Source of the DNA: Sphingobacterium olei
GTDB lineage: Bacteria > Bacteroidota > Bacteroidia > Sphingobacteriales > Sphingobacteriaceae
Direction of reading: 5' to 3'
DNA: 64,000 nucleotides
Assembly (NCBI RefSeq): GCF_005048855.1
Contig: NZ_SUME01000002.1
Coordinates: 601,057 to 665,056, forward strand
Shown here in pieces: positions 27,701 through 36,155 of this stretch. Within the stretch, counting starts at the first letter, position 1. Every line of letters begins with the position of its first letter. Under the pieces are notes generated by a model. It was not told the origin of the DNA. It was given only the letters and a program-made list of their open reading frames with translations, and did not search any database. Both the position numbers and the translations under genes were made by a program.

Positions 27701-30700
27701 TTCCGCCCGCATGTCTGACTCGCTGCCCCGCCCTTGGTCTATGTAGACCACGGCACCCCTTACCGGTGAGCTATCCGCGGCGAAGACCACACGGCCCGTC
27801 ATCACGGTGGCGGGTTGGACAACGACCGTAATCCGGTGTACCACATTGTCATCGTTGCTCACAAAATTTTGCGTGCGGGGCACGAAAAGTACGTTTTGCT
27901 GCGTGGGGCTGACGATGTTGAGCTGCCCGTTCCCTGTTCCGTTAGCGTTGCCAACATTTCCGTCCGGCAGACGCAGTCCACCGGTTTGCTGCGGCTGTGC
28001 ACCTTTCGCTGGGGCCGTATCAGGGGTCGTTTCCCGTGCTTTACCTGTCTGCGAACGGGGTTGCGCGCCGTTGCTAACCCGCACGGTAAAGTTGTCGATG
28101 GAGTTATTTACATACGTAAACGATGCCAACCCCATGCTGTTCGTTTTCCGGAAATTATCGTCGCCCGCACCTTCTATTTCTACGTTCGCATTGGTCACCA
28201 CTCCCCCGGTTGTTGTTTTCACCAGGATCTCGACGCGGTGCTCCCTCCGCTGCAATTTGAAATCGCCGAGATACGCGTCCGGACCGTCCGGATTCACTGC
28301 CACGGTTACGCCGATGTAGGCGGGATCATAGGGCAAGATCATGATCGAATCGGGTCTTGCCGGTAGGTCGATGTCAAACCGCTGTAGGTCGGTCACCCGG
28401 TTGAGTGCGGTGACGCCTACTGAAGGGCCCACCTGCATTTCCCGTATAGCCCCCATCACCTGAATATTGCTTCCCGATTCTTCCGACCGGGCCATGGCTG
28501 CCTGGACAATCGGTGAAACACTGGCTGCGGAGCTGGCTTTGAAGGTGGTTTGAGGTTTATTGTTTACCAAGGCGGTCACCAACATGCCGGCGTTGCCCAA
28601 CGGTCGCGATACAGACTGATTGCCACTTTGGGTGGCTAGTTGGATATTCGACTGCACCACAGCGTCAAATGAACTCGCGTAGTATCCATTGTACTCCATG
28701 TAATTCTTTTCTTTTGCGGGCTCATCCTTTTTTCCGGTGTAGGCATAGGTGTCTACCCAACGGCCGCGGTCTTTGATTTTCACCCGAGCGGTTACGCCCT
28801 TGGCTGGGTTCTCGGCGTCCACCACGTAGCCGAAGGCATTCCGCCCAAGCGGCTTCAGCGCGGTGGTATAATCTTCGCGCTTTCCGGTTACTCCCGGAGC
28901 GATCTGCACACCGTAGGGCTCGGCCGGCACTTCATATCCCGGCGCCGAAATTACACGCACATAGAGGTAGCCTGTCTCTCCGGTTTTTTCCACACCATCG
29001 TTGCCAGCATTGATCAGGAAATCCTTTATTTTCGACGAGAAATCATAATACCCATCAGCATTCGTTTCCGTAAATTCAGAGAGGTAGTATGCATTATTGT
29101 TCACGCCGAAGCTGATGCTCACATGGAGCTTGACGCCTTTGATGCCTAACGTCGTAAAATCATCCGTAATCCGTCCACGAACTTCGGTGGGCTTGGCCAG
29201 TACGCGGAAGTAAACCGATTGATTAACACTCGGGTCGAACTCGCTATTGAAAACGAAGCTGGATGCATCCGTTCGGATAATCCCTTTATTATCCATGTCA
29301 ATTCCGGGATTTTCCACTTCCCGCCGCGTAGGGATATTCTTCGTGGCCGGAAAATCGAGGTAGGCCGTCTCAAAAGCGGCAGCGGTAAGCCGGTCGCGGC
29401 CATCGGCTTCCAGCATAATCATGTCTTGGGTGATTGGCAGCGACTTGGGCACGTTTTCAAACCGTATATTCCCGTTTTCGTCACTGGCCCCCTGCCGATA
29501 CAATACATAGGTTTGGAAATTCGTCAACACGGGCGAGGACACCGACGGCGCCGCAGACTGTAGTACGCCATATTGGGGCCGCATAGCCAGGACATTTGCA
29601 GCGGCCGGTTTACCGTCCGTCTGTCTGCCACTAAACGCGACCAAGCTGGCTCCGCTGTAAGTTGCATTGTAGTTGGGCGTAAACCTCGCGGTTTGGAACG
29701 CGTTGTTGAGCGCATTTGAATTGCCCGGATTAGCCGCATTGCCCGTATTGGCCATACTACCGGTCGCCATCGTTACAGTGCCGGCCAGCATCATGTTCCC
29801 TCCACTATTGAACGGATTCACTTCCCTGTTGATGTCGATACCCTGCATCACGGGCCAATATTTCCGGGTGGAGCTATAGGCGGGCTTATACAGGTTTACC
29901 GGCACGTTGGCAAAAGCACCGAGGATATCCGGTTTATCCAGTCTGCCGATCTTTTCGACATGCACATCGATATTCACCGTTTGCACGAATGAAGTGAGTG
30001 TACCGCAGTCGGCATCCTCCCAAGGCTGTACGACAATGTTCTCATCCGGCGCGCAATAGTACCGTACGTCGGGGACGACGCGGTACACCCGCTTTACCTT
30101 TCCGTACGCCCGCAAGCCTGTCTGGTCCGGCACAGGCGTAGCCACCGACCCATCCAGCTCGGCCCCCGTAAATTCGCCGTTGGGAAAATCGAAGGTGAAG
30201 CGCCCTTCTGCATCCGTATACACCGTCTGTAGCACCTGCATATTGTCCTGGATGGTTTTGCCGCCCACCTCAATACCATCACCACGCAACCGCTCATACC
30301 CGTCCTCACTCCCTGCTTGAAGCTCGCCGTTCAACACGCCTTGGACAACCGAACTCGAACCGATGGCTGTAGCCCCCACCTCCGCGCTGATTCCAGGGAC
30401 AAACAGTTTGGCGCCGCTTATGCTTCCCGACGCGCTGGCCTGTGGGCCTACCAAATCTTGATTGGCATACCGCATAGCGGCGGTTGAATAGAACGAATTT
30501 GACGCCACGGCGCCCACTTTGGCGGTAACTGCCTGTAATGTCCGGCTGGTCACCTCACGGCCCCTCTTATCAGGCGTCGACGACCCGTTCTCATCCATCA
30601 GGTAGAAAACCACCAACTTAACGGGCATATTCGCATATGGGGTAGCGGGCATGCTGCGGTCGGTTTTATAGGCATACTGCAATTTGCCGGTCAGCTTGGT

Positions 30701-32776
30701 CCTTGGCGGTGTCACCAGGTTTTTATCGAGCGTCAGCCTGGCCGTATCCGGCTCGTCGTTATACCGATAACTCAGCCAGCCACTCCTATTCGTGCTGGGC
30801 TTGAGTGTTGCGTTCGCAACACGGGCTTCTGCCTGGCCGTCCGATGTCTGCGCTTGAGGAGATTCGCCCTTGGGATTGCTAGGAGCCGGTTTGGCCGCCC
30901 CAGTTCCGAAAAGTGCAACGAGACCTTTTGTATCGATTGCCTTAGCCGTTTCCTTTCCGTCGGATTTTCCCTGCTTCGCGATGCGGTCGCCCAACGGCGA
31001 ACCACCTAGCGCCATTTGCAGCTGTTCGAGCGAAGTTTCCATCAGTACCATGTTGCCATTTTCGAGGCTGACCCGGTATCGGTACGGCTCGGCATCCAAG
31101 TTCCTGAATAGCCGTTCGAAATTGACCCGGAACGCTTCCGGATCGGCCGAACCTGAAGGACTGGGCGTCGTACGCTCAGCGATCAGCACCTTATCGGCAC
31201 GGGTGGCTTGATCCAAGCGTGCATCGTCCAACAGGTCGCCTTCGTATTTCGGGATACCGAGCCGCTTGTCGTTCTTGTCGGCCATATTCCGGTAAATCCG
31301 GATTTTAGCCCCCGCTACGTAATCGCCACGGAGTTGGTTGAACACCTCCTGCACATTTACGCTCAACGTATAGCTGTTGGCAGCTACCACCACGTCCGCC
31401 AGATCACGGGTACCGCCGGGGGTGATGGCCAGGTATTCTCCGTACGGTTTATAATGCGGATTGGTTGTCACCAACTGATACATCAGCACCAGGTTGTCAG
31501 GTACCTGACCGAAATTCCCGAATCCGGAAACCCGTGATTTCGTTGCTTGTCCGCCGGTAAACCAATCCCGCTTTCCGTCAGGGACGACCCCCGCGCTATC
31601 CAATGCCGACATCAGGCAGGTCAGTGTAAAGTTTCCATCTTCATCGGTTTCCACGGCCACACCGTCGAGCATGGCCGATTGGTCGTCGATGGCTAAAGAC
31701 TCACGGGGTGATAGCGGCACAAACCGCGCTACACCGTCGTCGTCCATTTCCTGCCGGGCAAACACCTTTTTCAGGTATACCCGTTCGTGGGCCACGGCGA
31801 ATGTGCGCCCCTCGGCATCACCCGCAAAGCGATACCGGAGCCGCCCGCGGATACGCGTGGTATCTTTACGCAAGGTGTCTCCCTGATAGACAACGATGGG
31901 ACCCGCCGGCTCCGCCTGCGTAGCACCATACGTAAATAGCACCACCTCGCTCATCCCTTGGTTGCGGAAACTGATTGTGCCAAAGGGGTCGATGGCCTGC
32001 ACCATCAACGCATATTGCCTTCCCGGAGTGAGTTGTGGGTATTGTGGGCCATACAACAACATGTTCATGTTGACCGTTTCCTCAAAAAAGGGAGGTGTAG
32101 TAGATGATTGCATGGCGTCGTTTGGGTTCCTGGGCACAATCATTTCCACCAACTTCACTTTATATTGCGTCATCGGCGATGCGCCCGGCGGTGTGCTCCA
32201 TGTGATGGGAAACGCTTGCGGACCATCGGCGCGCAATTCTTGCTCGTTGAAAGGCGAGATGATCGTGGGTGGTTCCACACTGCTGATTACCAGCTGCGTG
32301 CAGCCGATAGGCTCTTCTGGACTCAATAGATTGTGCGTATCATAGTCCAGCGCCTTCACACATAATTGATAAGTTCCCTCCAACAAACCCACACCCCTTG
32401 TGAAATCCGCTTGACTGATGCCGGTATACTGGATCTGGTTATGGTCAAATAAAAAGGCAATGTCCGTCCCATTGAGGTTCAGCACTTGTCCCGGAGCCAG
32501 TACGATAGCTTGTGGGCTGCGATAACCCGGCCTCACCCAAGCTCCCACTCCGTTGTCGCCGCTTATGGATGCAGATAGTTGCACACGGCGTGGCGTGGTG
32601 GATGTATTGGTGAGCGTGAGCAGCATTAGATCTGGCCGGGAGGCATACTCGGTGATCCGGCTTTGGTAAGGCGGTAACACCCTGATGTTTACATTGACCT
32701 GCGCCTCGACGTCATACGCCGTCAAAAACAACAGGATCAAACTAATAGGAAGTAATATCAATCGTAAGTTTTTCAT
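24704..32776 (-). CDS. Giant TANFOR-domain secreted protein
   Basis: At 2690 residues this is the largest gene here. Visible parts: signal peptide (1-25), TANFOR-type domain (about 27-165: V-L-P-P-Y, L-T-L-T-N-T-S, L-x-P-G, G-I-S-x-A-D-F, Y-Q-L-C-V-K-A-L-D-Y-D), an FnIII-like domain (about 170-290), several CarboxypepD_reg-like beta-sandwiches (for example near 1200, 1520 and 1650), a long beta-rich middle, a helical, coiled-coil-like segment (about 2270-2425), and a beta-rich Cys-bearing C-terminal domain (about 2430-2690). No T9SS C-terminal domain, lipobox or protease motif was found. The start overlaps the upstream barrel gene by 4 bp, so they are translationally coupled. TANFOR naming rests on remembered family features and is less sure than secretion. 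Confidence 0.75.
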   Translation of the reverse strand: MKNLRLILLPISLILLFLTAYDVEAQVNVNIRVLPPYQSRITEYASRPDLMLLTLTNTSTTPRRVQLSASISGDNGVGAWVRPGYRSPQAIVLAPGQVLNLNGTDIAFLFDHNQIQYTGISQADFTRGVGLLEGTYQLCVKALDYDTHNLLSPEEPIGCTQLVISSVEPPTIISPFNEQELRADGPQAFPITWSTPPGASPMTQYKVKLVEMIVPRNPNDAMQSSTTPPFFEETVNMNMLLYGPQYPQLTPGRQYALMVQAIDPFGTISFRNQGMSEVVLFTYGATQAEPAGPIVVYQGDTLRKDTTRIRGRLRYRFAGDAEGRTFAVAHERVYLKKVFARQEMDDDGVARFVPLSPRESLAIDDQSAMLDGVAVETDEDGNFTLTCLMSALDSAGVVPDGKRDWFTGGQATKSRVSGFGNFGQVPDNLVLMYQLVTTNPHYKPYGEYLAITPGGTRDLADVVVAANSYTLSVNVQEVFNQLRGDYVAGAKIRIYRNMADKNDKRLGIPKYEGDLLDDARLDQATRADKVLIAERTTPSPSGSADPEAFRVNFERLFRNLDAEPYRYRVSLENGNMVLMETSLEQLQMALGGSPLGDRIAKQGKSDGKETAKAIDTKGLVALFGTGAAKPAPSNPKGESPQAQTSDGQAEARVANATLKPSTNRSGWLSYRYNDEPDTARLTLDKNLVTPPRTKLTGKLQYAYKTDRSMPATPYANMPVKLVVFYLMDENGSSTPDKRGREVTSRTLQAVTAKVGAVASNSFYSTAAMRYANQDLVGPQASASGSISGAKLFVPGISAEVGATAIGSSSVVQGVLNGELQAGSEDGYERLRGDGIEVGGKTIQDNMQVLQTVYTDAEGRFTFDFPNGEFTGAELDGSVATPVPDQTGLRAYGKVKRVYRVVPDVRYYCAPDENIVVQPWEDADCGTLTSFVQTVNIDVHVEKIGRLDKPDILGAFANVPVNLYKPAYSSTRKYWPVMQGIDINREVNPFNSGGNMMLAGTVTMATGSMANTGNAANPGNSNALNNAFQTARFTPNYNATYSGASLVAFSGRQTDGKPAAANVLAMRPQYGVLQSAAPSVSSPVLTNFQTYVLYRQGASDENGNIRFENVPKSLPITQDMIMLEADGRDRLTAAAFETAYLDFPATKNIPTRREVENPGIDMDNKGIIRTDASSFVFNSEFDPSVNQSVYFRVLAKPTEVRGRITDDFTTLGIKGVKLHVSISFGVNNNAYYLSEFTETNADGYYDFSSKIKDFLINAGNDGVEKTGETGYLYVRVISAPGYEVPAEPYGVQIAPGVTGKREDYTTALKPLGRNAFGYVVDAENPAKGVTARVKIKDRGRWVDTYAYTGKKDEPAKEKNYMEYNGYYASSFDAVVQSNIQLATQSGNQSVSRPLGNAGMLVTALVNNKPQTTFKASSAASVSPIVQAAMARSEESGSNIQVMGAIREMQVGPSVGVTALNRVTDLQRFDIDLPARPDSIMILPYDPAYIGVTVAVNPDGPDAYLGDFKLQRREHRVEILVKTTTGGVVTNANVEIEGAGDDNFRKTNSMGLASFTYVNNSIDNFTVRVSNGAQPRSQTGKARETTPDTAPAKGAQPQQTGGLRLPDGNVGNANGTGNGQLNIVSPTQQNVLFVPRTQNFVSNDDNVVHRITVVVQPATVMTGRVVFAADSSPVRGAVVYIDQGRGSESDMRAETRSDGTYELIVPAPAASGLFPSGNSQLPQAITATYSAPGRTYIGQTVSLAKRGKVPQSAPTSVDFAIREAGDIDVSKLYGFPARLNDLRPTSGGYLVSGELYDLEDNPNFALRSASGPKVLAFENLKVGASTITNDDGVPLAVPTEDHIQFEQKQLRIRVFNVFNGQLAEQGNGKLKMTKGQTDTTGVLNGQVRIVDNSFNFPTSYMTISNSDFYVGNYGNANTAQKLTIPVFRTGEPYPLTKFSITAGNGSPIRFKYLGFDGLTETAGERESFVMGDSVNLFMNLTARIQGGITLDLKAGKAVIRHDRMDPVVTDNEVRFKLEEWEVHSTSWTLSNTSGGIVLNNNTLYTGKADIKLSKISIIPGELIFHNATGSEAANLRNNLTVGGKANIKLHVNPRADIAFVYDPDVGRIPGQGHFKFTLRSDDGKAAHLKGLPGMTNPNDRLEIQYMSLLSNNEEVFGFSTDAEGITFQNQLSFKPQSIYSAFDRLVISGAASLHIPNVPDNLSATISYYPEGNGANRLVVSPLEFSFTGSGGTTFTTLKQENAQLFHEKGIGIAGTIKLPGQSTTLKANLVSMVTGGLNGAADEARRQTEIVLGAYQEEAGRMAANLVDEVANDPALAEARRTLEEAMGGANDTYNQLLQMGGSTAQAMQELAGKWRLIGEGMDIVNNGIDNNPIGAAMQINGIIKGFSGIDIADKAKQTAKMVAMEALKGIQDEIPVQKIADGAAGGNGGFSDMKFDFDFANGRVFGSLSMPKLEAGAVTLTKLGIEMLFDPKGWYFYTGANINVRGVPLIFPLGVGMCVGSYPEISPALEARITEVSYVKRLPNTYKANGIQGFFLTGRKDIIEEVKFEVPGIGIEVGAMAGLDARIYANFGGASQELGIGAMAFGRAYARMSPVSQLLMGCGISGEVKAELGVKTTFTNSPAGVTFNARACGSLNMKAEVTCLLVAKKSFDIGFLALLDLCVGADCTKTVNFNARLSDESCSESNDFDY

Positions 32777-34482
32777 AATCCGAAGTTGATTTGATAGGCC
32801 AACTCACCACGTGTCTCGGTAAATGTAGGATTCACACCCGTAATCACACTCCCTGGATTATTGTTGGTCAAAAAGAACGAGGCACGTATAGATTGCCAAT
32901 TATTGACTCGATAGTTAAGATTCATCGATCCATTGATAATCATACTTTTGCCTGACGACGTATTGCCTTGCATCACGCTGCCATTGAGGCCGGTCTGTAG
33001 CTTTTGCTTCGCCATACTATAGTTGCCTCCCAAGGTCACCCCGCTGTAACTCGTTTCCGTGCCTGCGCCTTCCATCGCGGTGTGGCTAAGACTTGCGAAC
33101 ACGCTCAATAGTTTGGAAGGGAAACTCACACTATAGTTCAGCAGGTATTGGCTGGTATTAATGTCCCGGTTGTTGGCCTCCTGCTCAAAGTAACTATTGT
33201 AATCTTTCATACCGCTTAGGTTTACAGAGAGCATGACCATATGGGTCATTCGCTCCCCAATAATCGTGTACCGTGGCATGATATTCAGTGTCTGGGTAGT
33301 TTGCACGATCTTCAATGAATCGGCGAACCGCAGCGTATTCGGCCGCTGGTTATTAGAGAAATTACTATAGTTGATATCTACACCCAGCTTATCGGTAATT
33401 TCCGCACCGATCACACCCGAACCGATAATCCGTTTATTGGTGGCTTGCTTTTGTAAATTCACGTTATCCTGTTGTATTCCTAGGCTTGCATTTACGCGTA
33501 GCTTCCCATTAGGCAGTGAGAAATTGGGGTTGATCGTCAAATTTTCCACATCATTGGCGAAAAAATAGGCACCCATAGTCTTAAAATCAGGCTCTATACG
33601 CCTGTAGTTTACCTTTATACCGTAGTTTTTCTCCCGGTAGCCGATGCCCGCATTAAATGCCAGAAACCATTCCGTTGTACCGTTGATGTCCAGGAGCCCT
33701 TTCATTCGCTGAAGCGTGGGGTCGGCTATGGAATCGAATGTAATCGGTGAATTTATGTCGCGGGTGTAGATACTTGCCGCACCATCGCTTTCTATAGAGA
33801 ATTTCTTGAATAACGTAAACTTCATGCTATAACCCAACACCGTATTGGCCGCGGCCAGTACATTCGAACTGTCGGGTAACCGGACATCCGGCCGGGAAGT
33901 ACTATCGTCCTTGGCATGCAGGAAGTTCAAGTCAAAATGGTTAGTGGAGGTTCCATACCCCAGCTTGGCAGCCATTCCCTTACGGCTAAAGGAAAACGGC
34001 ACTAATGATTGCGTAGTTGTGTCTATAACAGTAGCTCGATTGAGTCGCCCGTACATGAATCCAACCCGCAATTTGCCGGGGTTGATCTCGAATCCCCCAC
34101 CGAGCATCGTATGGCCTGCCAAGGTAAAGGGAGAGAAAGTCACGTTTCGATACCCGGCATGCAAGGTGATCCATTTGTAGGTAGGACTCATCCCAAATTG
34201 GTTGAAAGGCTGCCTAAACGCACGGTCATCTTTGCTCAGTGTAAAACTGAAGGGCACACTCCATCCGTAAAGACTCACCGTAGGGCTTCCACTCAGCAAA
34301 TAGGTAAAAGGATCACGCCGATTGGCAATGCCGCTGGCATTGTAATAGATACCCCGAAGTTCGAGAGTGCCATTGAACCCGATGGGCTTCTGGGCTTGAA
34401 GGTTCGATAAGTCTTGGGCAAGTGTAGTCGAGGTCTTAACTATCAACGCTACCAACAGACAAAGCCAAAGGGAGAATTTCAT
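32773..34482 (-). CDS. Outer-membrane beta-barrel protein
   Basis: A 569-residue exported protein (signal about 1-22, ending L-A-Q) made of about two dozen alternating amphipathic strands, with an aromatic/Gly-rich pattern (G-A-Y-F, R-V-N-A-S-L-G-I, N-Y-S-V-S-F-P) and the C-terminal strand R-G-E-L-A-Y-Q-I-N-F-G-L. It is a barrel of 16-24 strands. It is the first gene of the operon, coupled by a 4-bp stop/start overlap to the giant protein; an outer-membrane export or anchoring partner role is inferred from that coupling. No TonB box or plug domain is visible, so it is not a TonB receptor. Confidence 0.75.
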   Translation of the reverse strand: MKFSLWLCLLVALIVKTSTTLAQDLSNLQAQKPIGFNGTLELRGIYYNASGIANRRDPFTYLLSGSPTVSLYGWSVPFSFTLSKDDRAFRQPFNQFGMSPTYKWITLHAGYRNVTFSPFTLAGHTMLGGGFEINPGKLRVGFMYGRLNRATVIDTTTQSLVPFSFSRKGMAAKLGYGTSTNHFDLNFLHAKDDSTSRPDVRLPDSSNVLAAANTVLGYSMKFTLFKKFSIESDGAASIYTRDINSPITFDSIADPTLQRMKGLLDINGTTEWFLAFNAGIGYREKNYGIKVNYRRIEPDFKTMGAYFFANDVENLTINPNFSLPNGKLRVNASLGIQQDNVNLQKQATNKRIIGSGVIGAEITDKLGVDINYSNFSNNQRPNTLRFADSLKIVQTTQTLNIMPRYTIIGERMTHMVMLSVNLSGMKDYNSYFEQEANNRDINTSQYLLNYSVSFPSKLLSVFASLSHTAMEGAGTETSYSGVTLGGNYSMAKQKLQTGLNGSVMQGNTSSGKSMIINGSMNLNYRVNNWQSIRASFFLTNNNPGSVITGVNPTFTETRGELAYQINFGL

Positions 34483-34507
34483 GGCAAGGGGATTTTTTCA
34501 AACTAAA

Positions 34508-34705
34508 TTAGTCGGCGACACCGAATGCCGCTTTTACACTCCTGTAATCGTGCCAATTAACAATGGCATTAGCGGAAAATCCACCATCTCCCCACCCACT
34601 TCGTTCGTCCCGGGGAACTGCCACACCTCCTTTTGTACAACTTAATGAATAGCTTCCAATGCGTATAACCATCGGGACAATCTTAATCAGGCTTTTAGTG
34701 TTCAT
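34508..34705 (-). CDS. Possible small protein, unrecognised
   Basis: An open frame of 65 codons starting at an ATG, with a basic hydrophobic N-terminus (M-N-T-K-S-L-I-K-I-V-P-M-V-I) and a Gly/Trp-rich middle (S-G-W-G-D-G-G-F). It lies just upstream of the barrel gene on the same strand with a 25-bp gap. The residue composition looks protein-like, but no family is known to me and no promoter or good ribosome site is obvious. It could be a short exported peptide, a gene remnant or chance. The rest of 34706-34952 is AT-rich with no gene seen. Confidence 0.3.
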   Translation of the reverse strand: MNTKSLIKIVPMVIRIGSYSLSCTKGGVAVPRDERSGWGDGGFSANAIVNWHDYRSVKAAFGVAD

Positions 34706-34952
34706 AACAAATAGTATATTGCCACTATGTACATTACTTTTCATAGGGCTTGTTACATCAAAACAAACACATAAAATCCGAAAATATCAGGTTAATGAGC
34801 AGAGTGTGGCTTTCATCGAGCGAATGCGGTATATAAGTGAGTGAAAACAACTTATGTAATTTTATCTCTTTAACATCCGTATAAAGGAAGCACATCAGAC
34901 CTACATTTCCTTGCGCCTTACTCAAATAAAAGATTAGAAAAACTTTAATTCA

Positions 34953-36155
34953 TTATCGACCGAAAATATTCAATCCGACGGTTATAGCAACGCCTTTTGA
35001 TTCTAAACGTGTCCGTCCATAGCCTATCCCGGTCAAAGGTAATTTCACAAAAGGTCTTATGCCGATATTGACTTTATCATTTATCTGACGATCAAAAGAT
35101 ATTGCAACGTCGGCTACCCCCATTATGTGTTTGTTCTCCCCGCGTACTTCGTAGTTATTGTACAACGTACTACTAGAATAACTAGGCTGTTCGTCATATG
35201 AAAAACGGTAATTTTCCCTCAACATAAAGTAACTTGAAAGACCGGCGCTCAAGGTCACTTTCGTCTTTTTAAGATTTGCTACATTAAAATTAACCAATAG
35301 GGGGATATCGATCACATCACAAGAGGCATCTACATCAGAAGGAAGCTGAATACCTTCAGCTATTGACTTTGGCTTATAGAAACTATATGAAGATTTATAG
35401 TTTTTCTTCGCATAAAGGATTCCTGTCGAAATACTAATCTTCTTACTTAAAGAATGGGTATAAAGCAGACCGACGTTTTGACTCAATGAATACTGACCCG
35501 CACCACGGACATTAGACAAATCTGGAGCAGCTAATGCACTCAATGTACCCTTTTGTTTAAAAGGGCTCTCTTTAATCAATTGCTTGGTAGAATTAGATCG
35601 TTGGTCTTGCTCTTCGAACACAAAGAGTGTATCCTCCATGATTTGCATCTTTATTTCTCTCGGTGAAGCGGCAGGCGCGAGCTTTAAGTCTAATGAAGCT
35701 GCTGAAAGTCTATACGCCAAAGTTAGCTCCTGTATTTCCCCACGCCCAAAATACTGTCCTTCGCTTGCCGCACTTAGTCTGCTTTTATTGTCAAGCCCCT
35801 GACTGTTCTCTTTTTGTCCTACATTTCCTCTGTTCTTAACGACTTCATCTATCCTATGCCTGTCTTCTACTTTGGCATTCTTGGATACAACTGCTGTATC
35901 TGCAAGATATTCTGGTTTGCTTAATACAACATTTGAGCGGATAGGCGCGGGTTTGTCAATATGCAATAACAAAAATACAGCTATTGAGGCTGCAGTCATG
36001 GCAACAAATATACTCACTACTCTGGTCTTTCGTAGACGTCTCTTCCGCTCCAACTTCTGCTCCATCGCTTGCCAATGCATCTCATCAAAGGGTATTAATG
36101 GACGCTGCAATCCTTCTCGAAATAACTCATCAATATTCTTTCTTTCTTTCTCCAT
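34953..36155 (-). CDS. Dma-type dual-membrane anti-sigma/barrel protein
   Basis: A 400-residue protein with an unusual topology: a charged cytosolic N-terminus without signal peptide (1-45, including P-F-D-E-M-H-W-Q-A-M-E-Q-K-L), one inner-membrane helix (about 46-66), a long hydrophilic periplasmic linker (about 67-205), and a C-terminal outer-membrane beta-barrel domain (about 206-400, OMP_b-brl type). This is the layout of the dual membrane-spanning anti-sigma (Dma) proteins of Bacteroides. Its start overlaps the sigma-factor stop by one base (TAATG), so the pair is translationally coupled. It most likely holds the sigma factor inactive until an outer-membrane signal arrives; that role is inferred. 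No zinc-finger anti-sigma gene is present. Confidence 0.75.
   Translation of the reverse strand: MEKERKNIDELFREGLQRPLIPFDEMHWQAMEQKLERKRRLRKTRVVSIFVAMTAASIAVFLLLHIDKPAPIRSNVVLSKPEYLADTAVVSKNAKVEDRHRIDEVVKNRGNVGQKENSQGLDNKSRLSAASEGQYFGRGEIQELTLAYRLSAASLDLKLAPAASPREIKMQIMEDTLFVFEEQDQRSNSTKQLIKESPFKQKGTLSALAAPDLSNVRGAGQYSLSQNVGLLYTHSLSKKISISTGILYAKKNYKSSYSFYKPKSIAEGIQLPSDVDASCDVIDIPLLVNFNVANLKKTKVTLSAGLSSYFMLRENYRFSYDEQPSYSSSTLYNNYEVRGENKHIMGVADVAISFDRQINDKVNIGIRPFVKLPLTGIGYGRTRLESKGVAITVGLNIFGR

Noticed and set aside
24720..32345. Many long open frames on the plus strand (up to about 200 codons)
   Set aside because: They lie antisense to the giant and FnIII genes, have no start context or recognisable domains, and arise from the high G+C of that region.
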